Source of the DNA: Acholeplasmataceae bacterium
GTDB lineage: Bacteria; Bacillota_I; Bacilli_A; Acholeplasmatales; Acholeplasmataceae
Assembly (NCBI GenBank): GCA_030656435.1
Contig: JAUSOA010000195.1
Location: 1-20,088, forward strand
Length of the DNA stretch: 20,088 nucleotides
Direction: 5' to 3'
The notes beneath the pieces are model-generated. The model saw only the letters and a program-made list of their open reading frames with translations, searched no databases and was not told the DNA's origin. Position numbers and translations under genes: made by a program. Below, in pieces: positions 1-7,706 of the stretch. How positions within the stretch are numbered: the stretch's first letter is position 1; each line of letters opens with the position of its first letter.

Positions 1-4
1 TATT

Positions 5-865
5 ATGAAAAATCCTGATCCCTTTATATTAGAAGATACTCAAATCAATCAATATTTTCTAGATCAAAACAAAAAAGCATTTGAAGAAAAATTAGAGAAA
101 TTTAGAGATGAGTCATCAAGTTATGATGTGGCTTTGCGAAAAGCACTTAGGGATACGATAGCGATAACAAATACACTATTCCAGGATTATTTTGATTTAA
201 ACGATGAAGAAGACCCAGATGATATCTTTTTTTCAAGAATGGTAAAACAGGATCTTGATGCAGAACTTCTAAAGTCAAAAGAGAAAGCGCGAATTGCTCG
301 AATTATTCGTGAAACTAAAGAAGTTGACTACAATAACTCAATTCGACTTGAGAAGAGAATGCTCAAAGAAATTGAGAGAGTTAACAAAGAAATATCTAAG
401 GGATTAAAAAAGAGAGCAATCGATGAAGCTAAGAAACAAGCAATCGAAGAACGTATCAAGCTTGAAAGAGCAAATTTAGATAAAAATCAGGAAACATTAT
501 CTGGTTATTTAGAGTTTGTTAGTGAACAAAAACGTATTATCACTGATGAGGCAAGAGATGTCTCTGAAAGAATCAAAGCTGAAGAAAAACGAATCAAAGC
601 TGAAGAAAAAAGAATTATCGAGCTTGAAAAGAAGAAAGCAACGACTCAATACAATGCTGAGATTAGAAGACTTAAGACTAAGCAGCGTTTAGAAAAAGAA
701 AAATACGAGAAGCTTGCAAAAGCCAAGATTAGAGCAGAAAAGAAACGCTATAAAGAAGAACAACTCAAGCTAGAACGTGCTTCGAAAGAGCGCATTCGTA
801 AAGAAAAAGCTAAGGTTATTAATCAGATGGAAACTAAGATTAAAACAGTCAAAACTAATAAATGA
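5..865 (+). CDS. Highly charged coiled-coil protein of unknown function
   Basis: The protein is 286 residues with no signal peptide or membrane segment. From about residue 90 to the end it is dominated by Lys, Glu and Arg with Ile/Leu at heptad-like spacing, so a long cytoplasmic coiled coil is expected; residues 1-90 are acidic and less repetitive. It contains the repeat KAEEKRI twice in a row, matched by a DNA repeat. I do not recognise the family. The first ATG lies 4 bases from the window edge, so the ribosome binding site cannot be checked and the true start may be further upstream. It ends in TGA 22 bases before the signal peptidase start, so the two are probably co-transcribed. Low-complexity coiled coils attract false homology, so no function is assigned. 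Confidence 0.75.
   Translation: MKNPDPFILEDTQINQYFLDQNKKAFEEKLEKFRDESSSYDVALRKALRDTIAITNTLFQDYFDLNDEEDPDDIFFSRMVKQDLDAELLKSKEKARIARIIRETKEVDYNNSIRLEKRMLKEIERVNKEISKGLKKRAIDEAKKQAIEERIKLERANLDKNQETLSGYLEFVSEQKRIITDEARDVSERIKAEEKRIKAEEKRIIELEKKKATTQYNAEIRRLKTKQRLEKEKYEKLAKAKIRAEKKRYKEEQLKLERASKERIRKEKAKVINQMETKIKTVKTNK
571..612 (+). repeat. 21-bp tandem direct repeat inside the coiled-coil gene
   Basis: Two adjacent copies of a 21-bp unit starting AATCAAAGCTGAAG differ at only a base or so. They encode the doubled heptapeptide IKAEEKR. The repeat keeps the reading frame and the heptad register, as expected for expansion of a coiled coil by slippage. Confidence 0.7.
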
Positions 866-887
866 AATTGACGAAAAGAGGATTAAC

Positions 888-1358
888 TTGAAAAAAATAA
901 TTTCTGTTATCATGACAACTTTAGCCATTTTAATCTTCTTGTTCGCATTATCAATTATGTTCATTGGATCTAGGGCTATGAAAGAAAATGAACCCTTATT
1001 TATCTTCGGATACTCATTTTCAATTGTTCCAACGGATTCGATGATTGGTGATGCTTCTGATTCCTTAGATGTCTATGATATCGCTATAATTAAACAATCC
1101 CTTTTTGCGGATATAGAAATTGGAGATGTCATCGTATTTCAAAGTGAAATCCAAGGAGTTGAAGTCTTGGTTATTCATAGAGTCGTTGGACTCCATCCAG
1201 ATGGCGGTTTTGAGACAAAAGGTGACAATAATGCTTCAGTCGATTTTAACCCAGTTACTGAAGAAAATTATCAAGGTTCATTTCATGGTAAGATTACTTT
1301 TTTAAAGCCTATTGCTAGTCTTGCAGCAAATTCTAGAGGTTTAATTTTTCTTGTTTGA
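888..1358 (+). CDS. SipW-like (S26B) signal peptidase, cut short by an in-frame TGA
   Basis: A membrane-bound type I signal peptidase of the ER/SipW subtype, which cleaves signal peptides of a small set of exported proteins. An N-terminal membrane helix (residues 4-26) is followed by 'FGYSF', the catalytic serine in 'DSM' (Ser51), the 'IGDVIVF' strand, the histidine in 'VIHRVV' (His97) and 'KGDNNASVD' (Asp113/Asp119). The Ser-His pair replaces the Ser-Lys of the bacterial type, and the stretch from KGDNN to 'VTEEN' closely resembles Bacillus SipW as I remember it. I chose the TTG start at 888 because AGAGGA lies 5 bases upstream; the longer open frame back to 777 only overlaps the previous gene, and ATG at 912 is the alternative. 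The frame stops at TGA 1356-1358 inside what should be the C-terminal membrane helix, giving 156 residues. The catalytic core is intact. Confidence 0.85.
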   Translation: MKKIISVIMTTLAILIFLFALSIMFIGSRAMKENEPLFIFGYSFSIVPTDSMIGDASDSLDVYDIAIIKQSLFADIEIGDVIVFQSEIQGVEVLVIHRVVGLHPDGGFETKGDNNASVDFNPVTEENYQGSFHGKITFLKPIASLAANSRGLIFLV

Positions 1359-1568
1359 AGTGCAGTTTTGGTCATACTAGATGTAACTGAAACACTTCAT
1401 ATAATTAAAACTGATAAGCATGATAAAGAGGAAAAATTGAAAGAAGCGATAGATGAAAATCAAGAGAGTTTGATGGCTTTAGAAAAGGAACGACTCTATC
1501 AGGAAGTACTCAAAGAAGAACAAGAAAAAATGAAGTCAAATCAAGGCGAATTTATTGACAAAAAATAA
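1359..1568 (+). other. In-frame C-terminal remainder of the SipW-like peptidase after the TGA
   Basis: The reading frame continues past the TGA without a shift for 69 codons to TAA at 1566-1568. It begins with hydrophobic 'SAVLVILDV', which completes a membrane helix begun before the stop by 'GLIFLV', and continues as a charged tail (LKEAIDENQE and on). Reading TGA as Trp would give one continuous 226-residue protein with the N-TM/catalytic/C-TM/charged-tail layout of SipW. It has no good start codon or ribosome binding site of its own near 1359-1368, so independent translation is unlikely. The gene is either freshly truncated, wrongly sequenced at one base, or read through. Confidence 0.7.
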
Positions 1569-1583
1569 AAAATACAGTATAAT
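1555..1583 (+). promoter_or_regulatory. Consensus sigma-A promoter for the riboswitch-controlled surface-protein operon
   Basis: A perfect TTGACA (1555-1560) and a perfect TATAAT (1578-1583) are separated by 17 bases. Transcription would start near 1590, about 30 bases before the riboswitch. The -35 lies within the last codons of the signal peptidase frame. Confidence 0.85.
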
Positions 1584-1620
1584 TTATTTATAGATATATA
1601 TTATAATAATATATAAAAAT

Positions 1621-1687
1621 TTGGCAAAACTAGGGTAACCTAGTGACGCAAAGCTATAGGGCCTTCTACTAGGTAGCCAGTTGCACT
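1621..1687 (+). promoter_or_regulatory. Cyclic-di-GMP-I (GEMM-I) riboswitch aptamer
   Basis: The hallmark GEMM-I elements occur in order: GGCAAAAC at the 5' side; a perfect 5-bp hairpin CTAGG-GTAA-CCTAG (1630-1643) with a GNRA tetraloop; the invariant TGACGCAAAGC core (1643-1653) with GGGCC after it; and a 3' half GGTAGCCAGTTGC. GCAA at 1624-1627 can pair with TTGC at 1681-1684 as the closing helix. This class binds c-di-GMP, the bacterial motility/biofilm second messenger. It sits in the leader between a consensus promoter and two exported proteins. Confidence 0.92.
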
Positions 1688-1711
1688 CGAAAGAGTTCAG
1701 CTGGCTTTTTT
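1675..1711 (+). terminator. Riboswitch expression platform: intrinsic terminator overlapping the aptamer 3' strand
   Basis: AGCCAGTTGCACTC (1675-1688) pairs with GAGTTCAGCTGGCT (1693-1706) around a GAAA loop, with one mismatch and one G-T pair, followed by a T run to 1711. The 5' arm includes the AGCCAGTTGC strand that the aptamer needs for its closing helix, so ligand binding and termination should exclude each other. This predicts an ON switch: c-di-GMP prevents termination. The polarity is inferred from the pairing. Confidence 0.85.
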
Positions 1712-1744
1712 GCTTAAAAACACTAGAGATAAGGAGACCATAAA

Positions 1745-2581
1745 ATGAAACAAATGCTTACATCAATCATTATGTTAATCACTTCAATTTTACTGTTTAC
1801 AGCAGTTGTTTATGCGTGGTTTACTATAACTAACGAATCCAATATCAAGCCAGCAAATTTCGATGTTACAAATGAATTTGATTATGATTATGAAATTAAG
1901 TATTATACGAATAAATATATATACCGATATCACCAAGAAACGCAATCTATTCAAGTCTATGATTCCTCATCTTCAAGTTGGGTTTCTCCGATTAATTTAC
2001 CTGGTGGTCCTGTATATTTAATTGACGGTGTATTCATTAGTCAATATGATGTATTGATCCCCGAAAATAACTATAAAAACAATCTAATTATTGAAATATC
2101 TATTGTATTTACAAATGATGATCCGATGTATTTTACACAGCGTTTAATGTCTGAAAAATCGATTTCAAGTCAAATAGCCTCATCGATGGATCTTGAGACA
2201 AGTAGAGCATATTATGTGAGTGAAGTAGTAAACATACAGACATTTTCAAGTAGTTCTTATAATCATTATGCAGAAACTTTCAACAAATATGAAATCTTGA
2301 ATACTGAGTTTAACACAGTCAATGGAACTAACAACTTAATTTATCCTAAATACAGTTTTTATCAAAATAATGTTTATCAACCGATATTGGATTTAGGGCA
2401 AACATTCGTCAATCCAGGTTCGACTATTCGCTATTATTATAACTTTAGTTACGATAATCTTAGAGTAAGTCAGTTCTTTAATCAAGAGTTTCAGTCATCT
2501 ACCTATGATGTGACGAATATCCCGATGATCCTATTTTTCCAAGATGTCGAGATGGTACTAACTGGGGGAGGTAATTCATGA
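1745..2581 (+). CDS. Exported surface protein with SipW-type 'YAWF' signal, c-di-GMP controlled
   Basis: The 278-residue protein has an uncharged N-terminal hydrophobic stretch (residues 5-22) ending in 'VVYAWFT' (Tyr23-Thr27). That resembles the 'FAYFND'-like cleavage region of TasA/CalY-family proteins processed by SipW. The rest is rich in Tyr, Ser and Asn, has no Cys and looks like an extracellular beta-rich domain; I do not recognise the fold. AAGGAG lies 8 bases before the ATG. Its leader carries the c-di-GMP-I riboswitch and terminator, and its stop (TGA) overlaps the start of the next gene (ATGA at 2578), so the two are translationally coupled. The likely role is a matrix, fibre or adhesion component made when c-di-GMP is high; this is inferred from context. 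Confidence 0.8.
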   Translation: MKQMLTSIIMLITSILLFTAVVYAWFTITNESNIKPANFDVTNEFDYDYEIKYYTNKYIYRYHQETQSIQVYDSSSSSWVSPINLPGGPVYLIDGVFISQYDVLIPENNYKNNLIIEISIVFTNDDPMYFTQRLMSEKSISSQIASSMDLETSRAYYVSEVVNIQTFSSSSYNHYAETFNKYEILNTEFNTVNGTNNLIYPKYSFYQNNVYQPILDLGQTFVNPGSTIRYYYNFSYDNLRVSQFFNQEFQSSTYDVTNIPMILFFQDVEMVLTGGGNS

Positions 2582-4464
2582 AAATTAGACCTCTATTTCT
2601 CATTCTAGCCATCTTAGCAAATATCATCATGATATCGACTTTTACATATGCTTGGTTTGCCAATAACCAAATCTATATTATTGATACTGTCGGTATGTCA
2701 AAGGTGCAATACTTTGCTAAAGGCATTGGAACTGAATCAGATCCATATATAATCAGTAATGCTCAACACCTATATAGTTTATCAAAACTCAATGAAATGG
2801 GATTAATGACACAAAAGTATTATTTCAAGATAGCTGACCCAAATACAGGTAATCCTGTGACTATTGATTTTAATGATTCAGAACTACCTACTCAATACCA
2901 AACTTTATTTAAACCGATTGGTGATCATATTTACCCATTCATTGGTTATATTGAAGGGAACCAATCAGTGATTAAAAATGTTAAGATTAATGGCTCCTTA
3001 AAACAAGATATCGGATTTTTTGGTTTAATCGGAGATGATGCAGTCGTACAAAATTTCTTTTTAGAAAAACCAATTATTTATAGCAATCCTCTTTCTTCAG
3101 ACAGTAGACTAGGTTTTCATAGTCACGGCGTATCCAATAGTGATAGTTATTCAACTGGCTTCATTGCAGGACATGTGCTCACATCAGCGACACTTGAAAA
3201 GGTTTATGTAATTGAACCAACCATCAACAGTGGAACGAATCAGTACTATAACAGTTCAAAATATGGTTTAATCGGTAATACTTCAGAAAATGCTTCGAGT
3301 GACGATGGAGGTTTAAGTAATGCCTATTATTTTGAATTAACTTCACAATGGGTACATGCCTTTGTTACTAAATCACTACAACTCGATGCAATTACTCCTA
3401 TTTTTGTTCAAACTGGCCAAAGAATTGGAACTGTCTTATCCATTAACTCGAATGGACAAGCAGTCATTACCAATAACTCTATAAATAATAACTACTATAC
3501 GATTTCCACATTAAGGGTTTCATATAGCAGTTCATTTACCAACCCTGTATATTTATATGATTTACTTGTTGAACTTGGATATATTGATCCTACACAAGGC
3601 GCGAATTATAACAGAAAAAATCTCGATGTTGTTGGTGGTATCACTATCGATAATGTTGCAAACACGATGTCATTTAGTGTATCCTATACTTCTTATAATT
3701 CACCATTATATAATCAAATTTTTAATGCTAGACTTTATAGAAATACAATCATTTTATATGTTAGAGCTACTGGTGAATCGATTTTAGGTCAAATGACTGC
3801 TTCATTTGGATCGAACGCAGAGCTTAGATACATTCCGGGATTTACCGCTGACTCCACGCAGCTAACGGGTTATCGATATATTGAAAACAGAAGTTGGAAA
3901 AACAAAAACGACTTATTTCCATATCCTGGCGGTTCTGGTGCTACAGTTCCTATCGACATTAAGAATGCATTTGCTGCTGTCAAAGAAGAACCTGATGGCT
4001 CAATGAGAGTTATCAATCCTAATATCGTTATTCCTGATTATTATGTGTATGTTTTAGGTATTTCTAATAGTCAGGTTTCCTCTATCAATTCCGTTTTCTT
4101 TAGATATGTTCCAGCATCCTCTGATGAGTTCTCGGCTCTCTATGATGTTGATGTTATCAATAATGTAAATGAAATTCTAACTAACCCTAACTATATCAAC
4201 TCTGACCTATATTTTAGTTATTACTTAGGAATCAATCAAACATTGATCGTAAGAAATTTAAAGGCGTTTGATATTTCTGGTGAGGTTTATCGTTATTATA
4301 TAACTGGACACAATCCTGGATCATCATATATATTCTTTGATCTTGCAAATATTAGTAGGAAAAGAATTGAAATTTATGTCAATAATCAGCTTGTTGTTAG
4401 TAATACAAATAAGGCAACAACTCTTAGATTCTCGAGTTCAGGAATTACTATCAATACATCGTGA
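2578..4464 (+). CDS. Large exported adhesin-like protein with GLUG-type N-terminal domain and 'YAWF' signal
   Basis: The 628-residue protein starts with a membrane-type signal (residues 4-22) ending in 'TYAWFAN' (Tyr24-Asn29), the same cleavage-site context as the preceding gene. Residues about 48-165 follow the pattern seen in GLUG-motif and related bacterial adhesins: 'GIGTESDPYIISNAQHLYSL', then 'YYFKIAD', 'FKPIGD', 'FIGYIEGNQSVIKNVKI' and 'GFFGLIGDDAVVQNFFL'. The remainder is a long Ser/Asn/Tyr-rich region without cysteines and without an LPXTG or C-terminal membrane anchor. It is therefore either released or held by an uncleaved signal. It overlaps the upstream gene by 4 bases and shares its c-di-GMP-controlled transcript. 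An extracellular adhesin or matrix protein is the best reading; the ligand is unknown. Confidence 0.8.
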   Translation: MKIRPLFLILAILANIIMISTFTYAWFANNQIYIIDTVGMSKVQYFAKGIGTESDPYIISNAQHLYSLSKLNEMGLMTQKYYFKIADPNTGNPVTIDFNDSELPTQYQTLFKPIGDHIYPFIGYIEGNQSVIKNVKINGSLKQDIGFFGLIGDDAVVQNFFLEKPIIYSNPLSSDSRLGFHSHGVSNSDSYSTGFIAGHVLTSATLEKVYVIEPTINSGTNQYYNSSKYGLIGNTSENASSDDGGLSNAYYFELTSQWVHAFVTKSLQLDAITPIFVQTGQRIGTVLSINSNGQAVITNNSINNNYYTISTLRVSYSSSFTNPVYLYDLLVELGYIDPTQGANYNRKNLDVVGGITIDNVANTMSFSVSYTSYNSPLYNQIFNARLYRNTIILYVRATGESILGQMTASFGSNAELRYIPGFTADSTQLTGYRYIENRSWKNKNDLFPYPGGSGATVPIDIKNAFAAVKEEPDGSMRVINPNIVIPDYYVYVLGISNSQVSSINSVFFRYVPASSDEFSALYDVDVINNVNEILTNPNYINSDLYFSYYLGINQTLIVRNLKAFDISGEVYRYYITGHNPGSSYIFFDLANISRKRIEIYVNNQLVVSNTNKATTLRFSSSGITINTS

Positions 4465-4510
4465 TTTGACGTTTTTAAGTGATGAACTGCAATAAAATTA
4501 ATATTTAGAC

Positions 4511-4548
4511 AAAAAAAGGACAATGCAAAATTATGCTTGTCCTTTTTC
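4511..4548. terminator. Bidirectional intrinsic terminator between convergent operons
   Basis: AAAAAGGACAA on the left pairs with TTGTCCTTTTT on the right, extended by GCA/TGC inside. It is flanked by an A run on one side and a T run on the other, so it can stop transcription from both directions. It lies between the plus-strand surface operon and the minus-strand ABC operon. Confidence 0.85.
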
Positions 4549-4552
4549 TTGT

Positions 4553-4747
4553 TTAGGATACTAAAAGAATTCCACCAACTAAGGCTACAACACCTACTGC
4601 GAGCAGTAAGATGTTATACCCAGTCTTTCCCATCATTTTAATCAGCATTTTTGATTTCGCATTGTTGTATAAAAAGGGAAATTGCATGATGAATCCAGCC
4701 AAAACAAAAACTCCATAAATAATTAAGAAGATACCAAAATAATACAT
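4553..4747 (-). CDS. Small two-helix membrane protein (Imm17-like layout)
   Basis: The 64-residue protein has two membrane helices (about residues 3-22 and 45-63) joined by a basic loop containing 'FLYNNAKSKMLIKMMGKTG'. This helix-loop-helix layout resembles small proteins annotated as immunity protein 17-like, but the match is from memory of the pattern and not firm. A strong AGGAGGT precedes its ATG. It starts 9 bases after the stop of the permease gene, so it is the last gene of the ABC export operon. It may be an accessory subunit or unrelated. Confidence 0.65.
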   Translation of the reverse strand: MYYFGIFLIIYGVFVLAGFIMQFPFLYNNAKSKMLIKMMGKTGYNILLLAVGVVALVGGILLVS

Positions 4748-4756
4748 ATAAACCTC

Positions 4757-5473
4757 CTATATTTTAACTCTTTTTGAGTAAAGCTTAAAGAACAATAAAC
4801 CGAGTAAAAGATTGACAATAAGTCCTATTATAAAATATAATGTTGAGCTTTTTAAAAGATAGTCACCAGGTATTAATTGCATAGAAACCAATCTTGCAGG
4901 CCAGAATCCTGGAAGAACACCAAGAAATAATTCAGTCCAATTTGTTAAGAAAAGTGAAGCGATTGGAACCATTAGAATAATACCGGATAGCTTCATAATG
5001 ACAAAGCCTTCGACCTTATTGGTTGCAAAGCTATTGATTAGAAGTGCGAATATTGGACCTTGCATCGAGACTAGCAAAATAATATAAACGAAATCTATAA
5101 AACTTGCGTTACTAAGGAAGCCTGTAACTAAGACTAGAAGCACTGTTGAAAAAACACCTAAGATATAGCTGACTGCAAGCTTGATGAATACATAATACTT
5201 CACATTAATCGGAGTAATTCTTAATGATAAAATCACATTATCATCTTGGTCATCAAGTAGAGTAAATCCAGTGATTGCACCAAACATAAAGCTATTGATT
5301 AAAATAAACAGAAGAGTGACGATATCAGCTGCTAAATCACTTCCAAGATCTCTTAAGTAGGGTACAAGAAAATAGGCTACTAAGGCCATTATCAACGGGT
5401 ACAAGAGAAGAAACATATACATCTTATCTCTTGTCATTGTTTTCATTTCATGAACTAAAACTCTTTTAAACAT
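4757..5473 (-). CDS. ABC-2 type transporter permease
   Basis: This 238-residue protein has about six membrane helices after a short cytoplasmic N-terminus ('FKRVLVHEMKTMTRDKMYMF'), typical of ABC-2 export permeases. GGGGTG lies 5 bases before its ATG and the gene starts 2 bases after the upstream permease ends. It pairs with that permease and the ATPase of the same operon, a three-part arrangement common in Firmicute exporters often labelled fluoroquinolone-type. The substrate cannot be read from the sequence. Confidence 0.85.
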   Translation of the reverse strand: MFKRVLVHEMKTMTRDKMYMFLLLYPLIMALVAYFLVPYLRDLGSDLAADIVTLLFILINSFMFGAITGFTLLDDQDDNVILSLRITPINVKYYVFIKLAVSYILGVFSTVLLVLVTGFLSNASFIDFVYIILLVSMQGPIFALLINSFATNKVEGFVIMKLSGIILMVPIASLFLTNWTELFLGVLPGFWPARLVSMQLIPGDYLLKSSTLYFIIGLIVNLLLGLLFFKLYSKRVKI

Positions 5474-5475
5474 GA

Positions 5476-6210
5476 CTACACCCCACTTTGTCTAACAGCA
5501 TATTCCTTGAACTTGGGAAGCACATAATATAAGAAACCAAATATAGAACCAAGGAGTAGGACAAGGAAGCCTATAATTGACTTGAGTTCAATAGGTGCAC
5601 CAAATCCTACTTCAATTAGTTTAATTGCGGATTGTGTCGGTGCGATGAGGAGAATATGTTCCCATACTTGACCCTTAAAGATGAAACCGAAGAAGTTTAG
5701 AGCAGATGGGATTGTAAATAAAAACGTATAGATCATTACATTAACTAGCATTGATGTAAAGTCTTTGGAATGAAATGAAAATACGAATCCGAGCAAACTA
5801 TGAAAGAAGATAGATAAGATAAGTGCGATCACTATAAAAAACCAGTTGACATCAATCCCCTTGACAATAAAGAATACTAAAATGATTAAAAGAGTTGAGA
5901 GTAGATTGTGAATGGTGTTAGCAATTGCTTTAGATAAGATAAGCTCCTTATTTGTAACAGGAGTAACAAGCATCGTGGAAAATGTTGATTCTGTTTTCTC
6001 AAAAAACATTACTGCACCAACGAAGATTATTGACATCATTGTAGCATCGACCATAATAACAAAGGGTAGCATCATCTTTAAGATATCGATATCATCAATA
6101 AAATAAAGAAGAAGAAACCACATAATCGCAACAATAAAACTAACAGTTGTGACATGATATTTATTGAGTCTTTGTAATTCTCCTTTGATGAGAATAAGCA
6201 ATCTACTCAT
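5476..6210 (-). CDS. ABC-2 type transporter permease (drug-export type)
   Basis: The 244-residue protein has six predicted membrane helices and an amphipathic N-terminus ('LLILIKGELQRLNKYHVTT'). The segment 'FFEKTESTFSTMLVTPVTNK' between helices 2 and 3 is the conserved coupling region of permeases annotated as fluoroquinolone export subunits. Its ATG overlaps the end of the ATPase gene by 8 bases, so translation is coupled. With the next gene it would form a heterodimeric membrane channel driven by the ATPase. Confidence 0.85.
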   Translation of the reverse strand: MSRLLILIKGELQRLNKYHVTTVSFIVAIMWFLLLYFIDDIDILKMMLPFVIMVDATMMSIIFVGAVMFFEKTESTFSTMLVTPVTNKELILSKAIANTIHNLLSTLLIILVFFIVKGIDVNWFFIVIALILSIFFHSLLGFVFSFHSKDFTSMLVNVMIYTFLFTIPSALNFFGFIFKGQVWEHILLIAPTQSAIKLIEVGFGAPIELKSIIGFLVLLLGSIFGFLYYVLPKFKEYAVRQSGV

Positions 6211-7060
6211 GATTAAGACCTACACCAGTCACTTTAATAAATATTTCTTCGAGCGTTGTTTCACCACTATGTAAGGTCTCGATATCTTTGGTTTGTAATA
6301 AGTTGATAAACTCAACATTTTGACCAATACCATCCATTAAAAATTCCTTACTGACTGTCTTTCCATTTTCTTTATACTCTAAATTCATCGTACGCTTACC
6401 ATATTTCAATTTCAAATTTCTAGGTGTGTCCATTTCCTTAATCTGACCATCGACAACAAAAGCAACCCTGTCGCATAACTGATCAATATCTGCCATAATA
6501 TGGCTCGTAATGAAGACTGTTCCACCATTTTTTTTAAACTCTTTAATTAAATCCTTCAAAATCATAGCATTCGTAGGATCTAGACCGTTAGTCGGCTCAT
6601 CTAAGAAGAGCATTTCAGGTGAATTGAGCATCGCACGTACGAAGTTTAAGCGTATCTTCATTCCCTTTGAGTACTCTGAAACCATCTTATCCTTGTCTTC
6701 CCAGAGTCCTACTCGCTTCATTAAAGCCTCAACATCATTATTTTTCTTATAAAGTTTCAAGAAAAAATTGATGTTTTCCATCGCAGTCATTTTAGAGAAA
6801 TGAATCGGCATTTCAAAGCTAACACCAATCGATTCAAAAAATGAATCATCAAGCTTCGATATATCGTCACCATTGTAATAAATAGCGCCTTTATAGTTTT
6901 CAAGTAGCTTGATTAAAATCTTTTGAGTTGTACTCTTACCCGCTCCACTAGGTCCTAAAAAACCAAAAATTTCTCCCTTACCAATTTCAAAAGAGATACC
7001 TTTAATGGTTTCTTCTCTATTCTTTGGATACGTAAAATGTAAATCCTTAACAGCAAACAT
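6203..7060 (-). CDS. ABC transporter ATP-binding protein (drug-export type)
   Basis: This is a 285-residue ATPase. Walker A GPSGAGKST is at residues 36-44. The signature motif is 'YSKGMKIRL', with SKGM replacing SGGQ as is usual in ABC-2 exporters, followed by Walker B 'MLFLDEPTNGLDP' and the H-loop 'ITSHIM'. The C-terminal 70 residues form the small extra domain ending in 'TTLEEIFIKVTG', typical of this class. I chose ATG at 7058-7060 because AAAGGA lies 10 bases upstream; a TTG 9 bases earlier overlaps the TetR stop but sits too close to that site. It powers the two permeases downstream and is presumably repressed by the TetR protein upstream. Confidence 0.9.
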   Translation of the reverse strand: MFAVKDLHFTYPKNREETIKGISFEIGKGEIFGFLGPSGAGKSTTQKILIKLLENYKGAIYYNGDDISKLDDSFFESIGVSFEMPIHFSKMTAMENINFFLKLYKKNNDVEALMKRVGLWEDKDKMVSEYSKGMKIRLNFVRAMLNSPEMLFLDEPTNGLDPTNAMILKDLIKEFKKNGGTVFITSHIMADIDQLCDRVAFVVDGQIKEMDTPRNLKLKYGKRTMNLEYKENGKTVSKEFLMDGIGQNVEFINLLQTKDIETLHSGETTLEEIFIKVTGVGLNHE

Positions 7061-7061
7061 A

Positions 7062-7670
7062 TTATTCAATTCCTTTCTTTAAAATGTCAACGAGTTGCTT
7101 GACCATGCGGTCAATCTCAGTGAAATCAATGGTGTCTTTCATGAATTCATCTAGAGTAACCTTACTCATGAATTCAAGAAGAAATGATGCGAGAAACCTG
7201 GGATCAATATCCTTTTTAATCCATCCCTTTTTTTGATCATTTTCAATAAAACTTGCATAGAGTTCTGTTGCCTGCTCCATGGCTTTTTTGACTAAATTAC
7301 TTTTCGTATAGTGTTCTGATGTAATCATTTTTTGTCCAGCCTTGACTAAATCAGGATAAGTTTTTGCAAAATAGAAGCCTTTTACGTAAATCTGATAAAA
7401 ACGGTCTAGAAATGGAATTTCATTGTCACTTTGAAAAAGATTACCATAAAATTCATATTTTTTAATTCCAATATATTGATAGAAATAATTGTATAAATCA
7501 TCCTTATCCTCAAAATACTGATAAAAACTTCCTCTAGGGATATTAGATTTTCTAATGATATTTGCAAGATTCAAGTGCTCATAGGTATGCATACCCATTT
7601 CTTCAATTGCAGCTTTCATAATGCGCTCTTGTTTTTCTTGTTTTAAATTAAAAAAAGTTTCTTTTGGCAT
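7062..7670 (-). CDS. TetR-family transcriptional regulator
   Basis: The 202-residue protein has an N-terminal helix-turn-helix ('LANIIRKSNIPRGSFYQYF', residues about 34-52) characteristic of TetR repressors and a helical ligand-binding C-terminal domain. I chose the ATG at 7668-7670 because GGGGTG stands 5 bases upstream; the longer frame to 7715 lacks a site and crosses the promoter. It is the first gene of the ABC export operon. It probably represses its own operon through the palindrome at 7686-7699, and export substrates are the likely inducers. Confidence 0.9.
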   Translation of the reverse strand: MPKETFFNLKQEKQERIMKAAIEEMGMHTYEHLNLANIIRKSNIPRGSFYQYFEDKDDLYNYFYQYIGIKKYEFYGNLFQSDNEIPFLDRFYQIYVKGFYFAKTYPDLVKAGQKMITSEHYTKSNLVKKAMEQATELYASFIENDQKKGWIKKDIDPRFLASFLLEFMSKVTLDEFMKDTIDFTEIDRMVKQLVDILKKGIE

Positions 7671-7685
7671 CTCTTCACCCCAATA

Positions 7686-7699
7686 TGACAACCTTGTCA
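7686..7699. promoter_or_regulatory. Likely TetR operator O1
   Basis: A perfect 14-bp palindrome, TGACAACCTTGTCA, lies between the transcription start region and the TetR start codon. The size and position are typical of an autoregulatory TetR operator. Confidence 0.75.
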
Positions 7700-7706
7700 C
7701 ATTTCT

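Noticed and set aside
777..887. N-terminal extension of the signal peptidase
   Set aside because: This stretch overlaps the coiled-coil gene, encodes basic non-membrane sequence and has no ribosome binding site; TTG at 888 is well supported.
1368..1568. Independent small gene after the signal peptidase stop
   Set aside because: It is in the same frame as the peptidase, has no ribosome binding site and begins in the middle of a membrane helix. It is better read as the severed C-terminus.
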